Positions 47,505 through 60,536 of a DNA stretch of 64,000 nucleotides are shown piece by piece. The DNA comes from Trifolium pratense (taxonomy: Eukaryota > Streptophyta > Magnoliopsida > Fabales > Fabaceae). The notes under the pieces were generated by a model. It was not told the DNA's origin. It did not search any database and saw only the letters and a list, made by a program, of their open reading frames with translations. Both the position numbers and the translations under genes were made by a program. The stretch spans positions 4,472,010-4,536,009 of the forward strand of contig NC_060061.1 in the NCBI RefSeq assembly GCF_020283565.1. The letters run 5' to 3'. Positions within the stretch are counted from its first letter, which is position 1. Each line of letters begins with the position of its first letter.

Positions 47505-48013
47505 TGTTACTTGCCATTGTCTCACTCATAGACTTATGAATCAGATCCTTCAAAATACCATGAACCTGAAACATTATAAAAGTAATGTAATAAGTTAATA
47601 ATCGAACACAGTAATGAATTTCATCTCTATTTTCCAAATTTGACATCAACTTTTTCCTTAAATAAGACGACGATCTAAATATGTACCGCGTTAACAACTG
47701 CTTCAGCAGCCCCCCTAATAGATACTACTAAGCAAGATTCAATAAGACGGCTTCAGTTATAAGTTTCCGCACATTGTCTATTGATAGATGTTTGTCAAAT
47801 TGCAGTCTTTTTAGACCTGCTGGAAATTGATTATAAAACAAATACTTGATAGATTTTATCACCACTAGATCGTCTGTGGACATTTCCAAGGTTAAATTGG
47901 ACATGTCTGCTATGAAAGAATTACACGGGGAAAGGAACATACATTCCATCAAGACGGTCTTTAAAAATCTGATCAAAAGTTCGACATATTTCCATTATCA
48001 CATATAGCTTCCC
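47505..48013 (-). pseudogene. Dynamin-related protein (DRP1-like) fragment
   Basis: On the minus strand an exon-like start at 48013 (after an AG) encodes [20 protein letters not shown], later [20 protein letters not shown] and KLITEA. After a frame change it gives [20 protein letters not shown], and near 47555-47510 VHGILKDLIHKSMSETMASN. These are the middle/stalk region of plant dynamin-related proteins (family text: [43 protein letters not shown]). The DGYQPHLIAPEQGYRR block is deleted between LITEA and LIES, shifting the frame, and neither the GTPase domain nor the GED is present. A decayed fragment. Confidence 0.85.
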
Positions 48014-48495
48014 CTACAAATGGAGAAAGAACATAAATTCTTCTTCACTCACTTGAAATCAGATTTTCAAATAAAACAAATAAGTCTTATGATATGTAGT
48101 TTTAATCTTATGTAGTTCAAATAAAACAAATAAGTCTTAAAATTATGTATCATTAATTTTGTACATATTTGTTGAGGATTTTCCTCATAAGCGATTTATT
48201 TTTGGGTTGTAAAGTTACTTTGCTTTGTTCTGCGCACTTTGGAGAATGATGCAAAATTGTAAATACCTACAATGGTAAAATTGCATATGATCTCTGTTGT
48301 ACCTTATGTTTCCAGCATGTTGAAGACATTAATCATCTAATTTTAAATTAAAAACAATTGTATTGTCAACTCTGGTCAATGCAAATTTCTTACCCTTGAG
48401 CATAATTAGAACTTATATAACACTATTGAGCCATGATTGAGAAATTAATCACACATTAAACCATATAAAAGTAATAATTGAATAATCTCAAGATA

Positions 48496-50649
<2,154 letters not shown>

Positions 50650-50999
50650 CTGGATTTGTTAACCAAAATTAAGATTAAACAATGCATATGTAAAACAAAT
50701 TAAGAGAAGACAATATAAGTCACACAAATACCATGGTGCTATATGATGTAGTAAATTGATTCTGCTAATTTAGTAGAGGTTTGCTTCTTGCATCAACTAT
50801 GCAACATGTTATGCACAAACTAAGAACTAGAAAATGAAATAAGGCCATAAAATTATAATGTTACTTTTTTCTTTTTTAGAGTTAGCTGCTACTTTCAAGA
50901 ACATGTAATAATATGCATGTAGGAATACGCACGGTACACATATATATACACATCTTAATTAATTTTAGATGGAAGGTATAGATTTTTCTGGCAAAAGTT

Positions 51000-52690
51000 A
51001 ATATGCATAAGGGGATGTTTATGCATGGTGCATAAGCACAGAATTACTCGCGCGCCCCCCAGAAGTTTCTCGCGCGCGCCCCCCAGCCCCCCCAAAGGCT
51101 CGCTATCCCCACCCCCTTTCTGCTGATGCACACGTTTTGTTTTTATTTTTAGCCTACTAGGCCTGAAAGCCCATATTGCTACGCGCGCCCCCCAACTGCT
51201 ACGCCCTCCCCCCAATTGCTACACGCCCCCCCCCATTTTCTAGCGCACCCCCCCAGGTTTTTTTTTTTTTAGATTTCTAGCGCACCCCTCAGAATCGAAT
51301 TTGAACGGCAATGAAGAACGTATGAATTAGAATCGAATTGGGTAGCTTGGTTTTTCTTTTTGTGATGAGGTTTTTTTTAGTGATAAAATATTTGTGTTTT
51401 TGCTGAATGGAGACAAAGTAGAGTGATTAATTTTATTTTGTTTTATAATTGTTGAGTGATTATTGGTTAGAAAATCTTGAGATGTTAATTTGGTTCAGTA
51501 ATAGTAATAATAATGAAGGAATATTATTTCAATAATACAATAAATTCAATATTAAAAACACAATATTGATTTCAATAAACACATAAAACCATTTTATAAT
51601 ACAAATGGTTTCACTTTTTAACTCTCTGAAACCATTTAACCAGCATAATGGTTTCCAGGATTTTTAAAACCATAAAAACCCAATATTGATTTCAATAAAC
51701 ACATAAAACCATTTTATAATACAAATGGTTTCACTTTTTAACTCTCTGAAACCATTTAATCAGCATAATGATTTCCAGGATTTTTAAAACCATAAAAACA
51801 CAATATTGATTTCAATAAACACATAAAACCATTTTATAATACAAATGGTTTCACTTTTTAACTCTCTGAAACCATTTAATCAGCATAATGGTTTCCAGGA
51901 TTTTTAAAACCATAAAAACACAATATTGATTTCAATAAACACATAAAACCAATTTATAATACAAATGGTTTCACTTTTTAACTCTCTGAAACCATTTAAC
52001 CAGCACAATGGTTTCCAGAATAATTGTAACGAAAATTCACTGTTCATCTTCTCTTACGCGAAACAGTGAAAACGTGATCACTGTTCATCCGCGATCACTG
52101 TTCATCTTCTTCACCTTCTCTCACAAACTCACACCTTCTCTCACGAACTCCGATTCCAATTCATCTCAGAAATTGCAAAACTCCGATTCCGATTCATCTT
52201 AGAAATTGCAATTCGTTCTCGTTTTCGTTCGAATCAAGAGAATCAATTTGTAAGATTCCGATTGGAAAACGAAGATAGCGAGAGCGAAGAAGATTGAAGA
52301 GCTTGCAGCGGTTACAACGATAATGGTTTGGCATGATTTTAGTTTAAAACTAACTACTAAAATAATTAACCATACATAATACTCTGAAATTTATCCCTAA
52401 TCAATAAAATAAAATAAAATTCAACCAATCAAAATTAAAAGCGTGATAAAAAAAATCTGAGGGGTGCGCTAGAAATCTAAAAAAAAAAAAAAACCTGGGG
52501 GGTGCGCTAGAAATTGGGGGGCTAGAAAATGGGGGGGGCGCGTAGCAATTGGGGGGAGGGCGTAGCAGTTGGGGGGCACGCTAGAAATTGAGCTAGAAAA
52601 TGGGGGGCGCGTAGCAGTTGGGGGCGCGCGTAGCAATATGGGGGGGCGCATAGCAATTATGCACGGTGCATAAGCTTGGGCTTATGCACC
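51000..52690. mobile_element. Foldback-like element with C/G-rich inverted arms
   Basis: The outer ends pair as inverted repeats around TTATGCATGGTGCATAAG (about 51018) and TTATGCACGGTGCATAAG (about 52656). Inside, the left arm (about 51048-51295) is an array of CGCGCGCCCCCC / CTAGCGCACCCCCC units, and the right arm (about 52455-52655) is its inverted counterpart (GGGGGGTGCGCTAGAAA, GGCGCGTAGCAATTGGGG). The arm ends match well: AGATTTCTAGCGCACCCCTC against GAGGGGTGCGCTAGAAATCT. The centre has a 120-bp tandem array and AT-rich DNA. No transposase was seen and a target duplication was not settled, so the class is uncertain. Confidence 0.65.
51561..52019. repeat. Tandem array, 120-bp unit, about 3.8 copies
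   Basis: The unit starts CAATATTGATTTCAATAAAC at 51561, 51681, 51801 and 51921, an exact 120-bp period. Each unit contains CATTTTATAATACAAATGGT and CTCTCTGAAACCATTTAA, with an internal inverted motif AAACCATT/AATGGTTT. Only a few substitutions separate the copies. The last copy runs into a CACTGTTCATC-rich stretch. The array sits inside the foldback-like element. Confidence 0.95.
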
Positions 52691-52699
52691 TTAACCGGA

Positions 52700-54390
52700 C
52701 CCGATTTTTCTTACTTTTCTTTTTTTATAAAATTATTAAAGATAAAATCAAGTGACACACCAACATGTCAAAGTTTAACAATCTTTGTGGAATGATTTAT
52801 TTTTCTTCTTTCTTTTATATATAAATAGTTAAATACTATTATAGTAAAAAAAAAAACTAGTATAGTAAAAAAAAATATTAGTATAGAAAAGGAAAACTAT
52901 GTAATATTGTTTGAAATCCGATCTTTAACAGTTGGTACTCTTTTTGATTTTCTTCTTCTTCTCTCACCCATAGAGGGGTGGTTTTAGGTCAATTTTTGGC
53001 CTAAAATCACCCCTTTACATTTTTTTCTTCTTACTTTTTAATATAAATAAGTGATTTTCACATAGTTTAAGTCTTATAGTTTTGTTTTCATCTTTGCGAT
53101 TTTATCCTTTGTTTTGATTTTCAGTATTGTTGTCCCGTCTTAGTGCGGAGTATTGTTGTCCCGTCTTAGTGCGGAGTATTGTTGTCCCGTCTTTGTGCGG
53201 TGTTCATTTGTTTCAGGTTTGAAGATTAAGGTTGATCCAGTGCAGATCCAATCAATGACTTTTGTACCATCAACGCTACAGATCCGGCGACATGAATGTT
53301 CCGGAAACTTCAATATAGTCAAATATGTAGGCTTTTGCAATATGCCGTTTGATGCTATTAACACGGATGCTGTGAGTTTGTTCGCAGATTCATCCTTTTT
53401 GTTTTTAGCGATTTTGATTTGTATTGCATCGATGTACTCTTATCAATTTGAATGAATGAATATCTTTTATTTAGTAAAAAAAAAAACAGTTGGTATATTG
53501 CATGGAATTTTTTTTTTTTTTAGAAGATTATGAATTCTCTATGCAGGTGATGAAGAAAATATGCTAAATTTGGAAAGGTTGAGACAAAAAATACGGGGAG
53601 ATGAGTAATCCAAAAAAATAAAGAGATGAGATGAGATTTGGTGTCAACCTTACTCCAATTCTATCTCAATTACTAAAAAAAAATTATTTTTTTATTTTAT
53701 TTTAATAAAAGGAGATAAGAATGTCCTCGTGAGCAAGCATAAATTAGTTGATAGAGACATTGTATATTACTACAAGACTGAAATTAAAAAAATAAATAAA
53801 AAGAGATAAGAACAAATGAGTCAAATTAAACTTTGACAATTGTTGTTCCTCATACCGATAAGACATCATGATTGATCGTCCGCATCTTATGGAGTAGAGC
53901 TTAATTTTTTAAAAAATCTGGAAAATTTTAAAGAAATCTGAAAAAAGAAATCTAATTAAAATATATTAATTAAAACCAGGTTATATTTTATGAACCAGTT
54001 CAAACCGGTTCTAAACTGAACTAATTTAGAAGAAAAAAAATCAGTTTTCACCAAAAAGTAATCATATGAATAAACCGCATTATTAATATGGTTAGTTCAG
54101 TCTAGTTCATGAACCGTGAACAGTACTACCGACTACAAGACTAGCTTAGATTATTCTATCAAGAATTCACAACTACAAGTCTACAAAAGATAACCAACGA
54201 AAAAATAATATCATCAATCAACTGTTATATTTAAAAACAATGGTTAACAAAATGAACCCACAAAATTAATCCACAAATGACTAAATTAATAATTAATCTA
54301 AGACAAGATGAAATTGGTATGTATCTATCTAGATGAAATTGTTTGGATTGAATTATTTAAGCTATTTGTGAGACTATCTGCAAAATTGTT
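52700..54390. other. Spacer with a 26-bp triplication and a possible retroposon tail
   Basis: At 53125-53202 the 26-bp unit TATTGTTGTCCCGTCTTAGT + GCGGAG occurs three times. A perfect hairpin-forming pair (AGGGGTGGTTTTAGG then CCTAAAATCACCCCT) lies at about 52974-53014. The stretch ends in AATGAATATCTTTTATTTAG + TAAAAAAAAAAA at about 53456-53485, like a polyadenylated retroposon 3' end. A plus-strand frame (53153-53455) has no recognised domain. The remainder to 54390 is AT-rich without features. Confidence 0.45.
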
Positions 54391-54395
54391 GAATG

Positions 54396-55063
54396 TGTTG
54401 AGATTTGCCTTGAAATTGAACAGAAAATTGATGCAGGAACAGAGTACCACGCGGGGCGTGGGTTGGATCACGCGGGGCGTAATTGTTGGATGGTGTTGGA
54501 GCTGTCTCTGGTGCCGGTCACGCGCGGCGTGGTGTCCTTCACGCGCGGCGTGTCCGCAGGTATTTATATGCTCTGTTTTACTGCTGCAGCCGCTGTGAGA
54601 GAGAAAAAGGAGAAAAATGTGATTTTTTAGGGTTTTGCTTCCAACATGAAGGCTAGAGTGTTAGAGGGTTTTCTCTTGGGTAATCTCTAGGGTTGGGGAA
54701 GTGATTGTAACACCTTAGAAACACTTATTGATTGAATCTCTTGGTCACGGGAAGAGATTCGGGAAAAGGGTAGATTTAGGAAAACTCTAAATCTTGTAAC
54801 TCTTTGTGGTTGAATCTTTGTAATCAAGTTGAATCATTCATAGTGGAACGGAGAGCTCTCTCTCCCCCAGACTAGGTCATTATTGGACCGAACTGGGTAA
54901 ACAATTTCTTCGTGTGCTTTATCGCTTTCGGTAGTTTTAGCTTGTTTGTTTAAATTGCTCATTCATTGTTGATTTGGTTGCTTCAATCCATTTGTCCCAC
55001 ACACTAAAGATAGTTGGTTCTACTATTGGTTATTGGTGTGGTTTTCGACTAGAATTCACAACA
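54396..55063 (+). repeat. Left LTR of the Copia-derived element
   Basis: Carries four CACGCG(G/C)GGCGTG units between about 54450 and 54552: two as CACGCGGGGCGT and two as CACGCGCGGCGTG. A candidate promoter, TATTTATATGCTC, lies just after the fourth. Confidence 0.95.
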
Positions 55064-55107
55064 ATTGGCGCCCACCGTGGGGCAAAGGGTTAAACGGATT
55101 AAGCACC

Positions 55108-55299
55108 ATGGATTCAAAATGGGTTATCGAGGGACTTTCTGGAAACAATTGGGAATTGTGGAAAGTGAAGATGGGAGCAAGAGCAATTTTAAGGTTCGGG
55201 ATGATGGATAAAACATGGCGTGTTATTATCCGGTACCTCGAAGGTAAAACAACTAATGGAAATTGCGATGAAGGTCGGCCTGGAGAGGCGGTGAAATAA
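55108..55299 (+). pseudogene. Truncated Copia Gag
   Basis: Begins MDSKWVIEGLSGNNWELWKV and runs about 60 residues before the frame degenerates into a repeated GGCCTGGAGAGGCGGTG(A/G)AATAAT unit and a stop. The zinc knuckle and the rest of Gag are missing. The N-terminal match to Copia Gag (W.VKM) is clear, but no complete protein is possible. Confidence 0.7.
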
Positions 55300-56129
55300 T
55301 ACTCGGCATCGGCCTGGAGAGGCGGTGGAATAATACTCGGGGTTACGTTTGAAACAACAATTTTATTATTGTGAGAATGCGGAGATGCTAGTTTGGTGAA
55401 GTTGGGAATTGGTGGAGCTTAAGTCGTGGACTTTTGGATGCTCCGATCACATGTGTTTTGAAGAAGGAGTACATTGAAACCTCTAGAGCTAGTTGAAGGT
55501 AGAGTTTGTTCACCTTGGAGACGGGAAAGCTTGTAAGGTTCAAGGTATGATTGTTTCTTTGTTACATGATGTGAGGTATATTCTTGAACTTTTGATGCAA
55601 AGATAGTTGGTTCTACTATTGGTCATGCTTTTGCTACTAGTGGTAATTCTCATGATATGGTTAAGTTGTAGATCTTCGGGTTGGTAGTTGTTAGTGACAA
55701 TGGATTTAGTAAGTCTAGTAAAATGAAGTTTACTAGGTGGTTGAAACTAAATTGGAAGTGTTGGAGACTAACAATGACTTGAAGTGCGTTTCGGAGTAGT
55801 TGAAAAGTTTTTGCGTTACAAGGTGGAAGACATAGTGGATATACCGGTTGAGACTTTGGTGGAAGAAACTCGGTTTGAGGTGGAGTCTTTTACTAGTGGG
55901 ACTAGAAGAAGACGGTCGACATTAGCTCTTGGCTATCTAATGGGAGATAGGGAGGAGAGTGGTATTGTTGCACCAAAGTGGTATGGCTATGGAGACCTTG
56001 TGGGTTATGTTTCGATTGTGGCCGAAGAAGTGCAAAACTTGGAATATCTTCGGGGAGGCAATCGAAAGCAACGGTGATCGGACTTGGTAACTTGTATGAC
56101 TGCTGGAGGTAGTTGGATGCAAGGAGAGT

Positions 56130-56430
56130 TTGAGGTTGCGGCTTGTGAAACCACCTAAAATTCCAAGGTTGGTTTGGAGGCAAGCAAATCTTCAAGAGTA
56201 CGGAAGGCATTCCGGGGATTGAGAAGGTCTGGTGAGACTTGTAGGATTATTCTAAAATTCCATGGATAGTCGGAAGCAAGTGGTTCTTCGGGAGTACGGA
56301 AAGGAACATTCCGGGGTTCGAAGAGGGTACGGTGTAAACTTGTTGAGCTACCTAAAAATCCTATGGTAGTGGGAGACAAGAACTTCATGAGGGCGGAAGG
56401 CATTCCGAGGGATGAAGGAAGGAGGTACAA
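56130..56430 (+). repeat. Degenerate tandem repeats before the right LTR
   Basis: Three imperfect units of about 90 bp share the order AAATTCCA(A/T)GGTTGG/ATAGT, G(G/C)AAGCAA, TCTTC(A/G)(A/G)GAGTACGGAA, GGCATTCCGGGG(A/T)T. They lie between the decayed Copia frame and the polypurine region. The other non-autonomous LTR element (28498-29871) has a similar repeat block in the same place. Confidence 0.75.
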
Positions 56431-56608
56431 ACCGGGAAACTTGTGATTCTAGCAATGGTTGTTGGAATCAAGTGAAGGTTGGTGTCAAGGTCAAGATTCG
56501 AGTGGGACTTGGATTTGATCTGGTGTCTTGGACGGTAGTTCAAGTTGGTTCAGCACAATGGTTGGTGGGAAGTTGGCACCGCCATCAATTTGAAGGCAAG
56601 GTGGAGAT

Positions 56609-57276
56609 TGTTGAGATTTGCCTTGAAATTGAACAGAAAATTGATGCAGGAACAGAGTACCACGCGGGGCGTGGGTTGGATCACGCGGGGCGTAATTGTT
56701 GGATGGTGTTGGAGCTGTCTCTGGTGCCGGTCACGCGCGGCGTGGTGTCCTTCACGCGCGGCGTGACCGCAGGTATTTATATGCTCTGTTTTACTGCTGC
56801 AGCCGCTGTGAGAGAGAAAAAGGAGAAAAATGTGATTTTTTAGGGTTTTGCTTCCAACATGAAGGCTAGAGTGTTAGAGGGTTTTCTCTTGGGTAATCTC
56901 TAGGGTTGGGGAAGTGATTGTAACACCTTAGAAACACTTATTGATTGAATCTCTTGGTCACGGGAAGAGATTCGGGAAAAGGGTAGATTTAGGAAAACTC
57001 TAAATCTTGTAACTCTTTGTGGTTGAATCTTTGTAATCAAGTTGAATCATTCATAGTGGAACGGAGAGCTCTCTCTCCCCCAGACTAGGTCATTATTGGA
57101 CCGAACTGGGTAAACAATTTCTTCGTGTGCTTTATCGCTTTCGGTAGTTTTAGCTTGTTTGTTTAAATTGCTCATTCATTGTTGATTTGGTTGCTTCAAT
57201 CCATTTGTCCCACACACTAAAGATAGTTGGTTCTACTATTGGTTATTGGTGTGGTTTTCGACTAGAATTCACAACA
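56609..57276 (+). repeat. Right LTR of the Copia-derived element
   Basis: Same length as the left LTR and almost identical, including all four CACGCG-type units. It ends immediately before the GAATG target duplication. The next gene's ATG is 53 bp beyond that, so this LTR occupies the promoter position of the Mpv17/PMP22 gene. Confidence 0.95.
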
Positions 57277-57334
57277 GAATGTTCGTTTATCTTCGTTGGG
57301 GACAGTTAAACCAACCAACCCTTTAATAGAATAG

Positions 57335-59319
57335 ATGATGATGTTGAAGTTCTGGAATTGGTATCAGAACAGCCTCTCTGTTCATCCGGTGAAAACCCAA
57401 GTCATCACTTCTGCCGCCCTTTGGGCTGTCGGAGATGTCACTGCTCAGTACATCACTCACTCTGCCGCATCAAAAAAACGTCTTCAATTATCTCTCACCA
57501 CAACCGTAAGAATTATGAATTCTTTCTTTTTACTTTCTCAGTTTCTCATTCAAATGATTCTTCTGCCTCTACTTGTTGTTGTAGAAAGAAGCAGATACTA
57601 CATTTGTGGTTGATTGGAGACGTGTGGCTGTTACAAGTATGTTTGGATTTGGTTTTGTTGGCCCAGTTGGTCACTTCTGGTATTATGTCTTTTCTCTTTT
57701 TTTCTAGTATTACTGCATAATTATAAAATCTGTTTTTTTTCTTCTAACATTACCATTGCAACCAAATTTTGAGGGATGTTATTGTTAATTTGTTATCATA
57801 GATATTGGCTTTTGAATTGTTTCTTAGAATTTGTCTTGGAACATCAAAACCAGCTTGTAAAATGAGAACATCATTCATCCAATATTGGACTCTTAGCACA
57901 CCCTTTCACCCCATGACTAGACATATGGAGCATGATGCGACCAAAGTGCTCCCATATCAGGTCGCCCAGTGGATCTTAGATAGACCTCAGTAAAATTTGA
58001 GTCGGGTCTGACTCAACCTTTACAAATTCTCAACTTGTAATTTGAGTCGGGCATATATAAGTGGACGGGGTTTTGAAGATTCCTCTATAACTGTTTATGT
58101 TCTTAGTTGGTAGATTGTCGTATGACTGTTTCATAAATAATGGCTGCTATCAAAGACCTTTTGATTCATGCAAAATTCTTGGGAATTTTTATTCTGGAAC
58201 ATATGGGGATAAATTATGAAAGGGAGTCAATTAGGTCATAAACAAACTAGCTGACCATATCATGCTAGCTACTAGATACCTTTTCTTTTCTGATCTGGAA
58301 ATGAACACCACCACAATCCAATTGAAGCCAGTGGATATACCTAGTTTTAGAGAAGTTTGCCACCGGTAAAAAAGTGAGAGCATTAGCTTTTATTTGTCAT
58401 TGTTGCTTCTGCTAAATCGTTGTTAACTTCACATTTTTCTTCTAGGTAGTTGATAAGAGTATGACATTGAATGAGATATCATCTATAAATGATTTTACAA
58501 ATGGGAGACATAACTCACTTTACAACTGGATTTAGTAATGGTTTGAATTAAGCTCTACCCAAATTCTAAGATGGTACCGGAGTCTATCAAAGACCCGTTG
58601 GACCACCCGCTATCGAGCCACTCAGGCCACCTTAAGATGTCCAGTTTTGGGTGTGAGGGAGGTGATTCCCTAACCCCTACAAGCCGCAGTTTTTGTGGGC
58701 CAGTGGGGGTTGGTAGTTAGGGAAAACCCAAATTCTAATAGTAGTTGTGATTTCATAAGATTTTGTGTAGGGTCTGCACCGGCAGAGCTTATAAATCACT
58801 AATTTTACTTAGAAGCTTGAAGAATAGCTCTTCTAAAATAATTATAGCCAAAGTTACAATTCCTGCTGCCAAAAGATTTATACTCACATTGAGCCAACCT
58901 TCATGTCTTGTAGGTATGAAGGGTTGGAGAAATTTATAAGCCTTAGGCTTAAACTAATGCCAAAGACTGCGCAATCCGTAGCTACTAAAGTGGCAATGGA
59001 CGGCTTGATTTTTGGTCCGATACATTTGTTTGTCTTCTTTACTTACATGGGATTGTCTGCTGGCAAGACTATTCCTCAGGTAAAGGAAGACTGGAAGGCA
59101 AATTATTTCCCAGCATTGGTCTTAGAAGGTGGTGTGTGGCCAATTGTGCAGATTTTTAATTTTCGGTATGTTCCTGTCAAGTATCAGCTTCTGTATGTAA
59201 ACTTGTTCTGCTTGTTGGATAGTGCTTTTCTGTCTTGGTTGGAGCAACAGAAAGATGCAACTTGGAAACAATGGTTTCAACCATTTCATTCTTCTAATGG
59301 AAAAGGAGTTCAACGCTGA
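57335..59319 (+). CDS. Mpv17/PMP22 family membrane protein
   Basis: Spliced by eye as 57335..57505, 57585..57679, 58914..59319; GT/AG introns, 223 residues. The family order is seen: N-terminal LKFWNWYQNSLSVHPVKTQV with SAALWAVGDVTAQY; then DWRRVAVTSMFGFGFVGPVG and HFWYEGLEKF; and the conserved C-terminal domain with KEDWKANYFPALVLEGGVWP, then QIFNFRYVPVKYQLLYVNLF and SAFLSWL. Four hydrophobic helices are expected. Relatives are inner-mitochondrial or peroxisomal membrane proteins, possibly channels; which organelle is not decided by the sequence. Three ATGs stand in tandem at 57335, 57338 and 57341. Intron 2 (1.23 kb) contains a TRIM relic. The upstream promoter region is replaced by a retrotransposon LTR. 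Confidence 0.92.
58480..58760 (+). mobile_element. TRIM relic, copy 3, in Mpv17/PMP22 intron 2
   Basis: A decayed left repeat (CTCACTTTACAACTGGATTT then TTCTAAGA) is followed by the primer-binding site TGGTACCGGAGTC (family: TGGTATCAGAGTC), ACCCGCTATCGAGCCA and the purine-rich GGGTGTGAGGGAGGTG. This is the family of 34499-35175 and 45436-45783 but older. The right repeat was not recognised. Confidence 0.65.
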
Positions 59320-59689
59320 TGAAGATCGAAGAGACTTGAAACATTGGTTTACACCAATTAATAATGCTTCCTCTGATGTTTGGAAATTGTAATAGATAGA
59401 TTCCTAGGTGGATTTTTTGTTTTGCATTAAGGGTCTTAGGAGATATAATCAAATGAATCTTATTATAATTGAACTACAGAAACACATGGTTGTTAGCATA
59501 TTAAGAAATTTAATAGAATAAAAACTTATACAGCCACGGAGGTTTGTAATAAAGTAATGGTGGAATTCTTGATCTCAGCTTTGTTTTCATTTCCTTTATC
59601 TATCAAAATTAAGAAAATTATTGTTGCATCTGCTTGCTCTCAATTATTAGGACCTTTTCTATTCTTCAAAAACTTGTATATATTCAAAG
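59320..59689. other. Mpv17/PMP22 3' flank and junction to the eIF3a fragment
   Basis: The 3' UTR probably ends near 59525 (AATAAAAACTT, with AATAATGCTTCC earlier). No other feature was recognised before the eIF3a homology begins around 59688. Confidence 0.45.
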
Positions 59690-60536
59690 TGCGTTTACTT
59701 GAGGAACATGAAAAGCGTTTTAGTTTAAAGGGTAAAAAGCCCCCTAAAACCATGGATCATTTGGAAAGAGCAAAGAGAGAGGAGGCTGCTCCACTTATTG
59801 AAGCTGCATATCAACAGCGCCTAGTGGAAGAGAGGATTCTTCATGAGCGTGAACAACAAGTATGTGTATTCATGTTCTATTGGAGGTGATTGAATTTTTG
59901 CATATTTTTCATATCATAATCGAGCAGAATCTCCCTTTGTAATTTTCTATTTGAACTAGTTTGTCTTTGTAATTTTCTATTTGAACTAGTTTGTCATGTA
60001 CTAAGTACTAACCCTGGTTTGATGCAGATGCAGGTTGAACTGAGCAAACAACGTCATGCTGGAGATCTCCATGAGAAGGAGAGGCTTAGTCGAATAATGG
60101 GCAATAAAGTTAGTGCCGTAAATTCTTAGGCTACTCACTTAAAATCATATAAGAAAATATCAGTAGTATTAAATTTACCTCGTATGAAACTACTGATCTT
60201 TTGTTACATGATTGACTTCACAGGAGATATATCAAGAGAAAGTTGTCAATCATCGCCAAGCAGAAACTGATAGACTTAAGAGAGAAAGGGAGGATCGCAT
60301 CTCTAGGATTTTACAATCCAGAAAACAGGAGAGGGAAAAGATGAGGAAGTTGAAGTATTTTCTTCAGGTTGAAGAAGAGAGACCACAAGAGCTCCTCCTC
60401 CAGAAGCAGATCGTTGGGGCAACAGTAGCAGCAAGCCAGATGGTGACAGGTGGGACCGCAACTCCTCATTTGGTTATGGCGGGGGTAGGTCATCTACAAC
60501 TTGGTCATCTTCCAGGGTTTCGCGTGATCGTCATTG
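59688..60536 (+). pseudogene. eIF3a C-terminal fragment, decayed
   Basis: Three exon-like pieces encode the charged coiled-coil region of plant translation initiation factor eIF3 subunit a: 59690-59858 ([12 protein letters not shown], then [20 protein letters not shown] and [16 protein letters not shown]), 60028-60107 (QVELSKQRHAGDLHEKERLS) and 60224 onward (EIYQEKVVNHRQAETDRLKR, then EREDRISRILQSRKQEREKM). After EEER near 60372 most of the usual acidic and EEEEARK repeats are missing. The frame then shifts to give the family's Trp/Gly/Ser-rich tail (PEADRWGNSSSKPDGDRWDR, SSTTWSSSRVSRDRH) and a stop at 60536. The PCI domain and all upstream exons are absent. A partial gene duplicate is the simplest reading; it may still be transcribed. 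Confidence 0.85.

Larger units (their letters stand above)
54396..57276 (+). mobile_element. Young non-autonomous Copia-derived LTR retrotransposon
   Basis: Two 668-bp LTRs (54396-55063 and 56609-57276) start TGTTGAGATTTGCC and end AATTCACAACA; by eye they differ at about one position (GCGTGTCCGC against GCGTGACCGC). Perfect 5-bp target duplications GAATG flank it (54391-54395 and 57277-57281). A primer-binding region TTGGCGCCCACCGTGGGGC follows the left LTR. The 1.5-kb interior has a Gag start from 55108 (MDSKWVIEGLSGNNWELWKV, the usual Copia Gag opening), a GAG-pre-integrase trace (GKACKVQGMIVSLLHDVRYI) and a linker trace (KVEDIVDIPVETLVEETRFE). It lacks protease, integrase, reverse transcriptase and RNase H, so it cannot move by itself. 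Confidence 0.95.

Noticed and set aside
52469..52651. Minus-strand Pro/Ala-rich open frame
   Set aside because: It is the translation of the repetitive G/C-rich arm of the foldback-like element; likewise 50955-51215.
56412..56843. 143-codon open frame
   Set aside because: It spans the Copia element interior and right LTR; the LTR part repeats at 54396-54630, so it is element sequence, not a gene.
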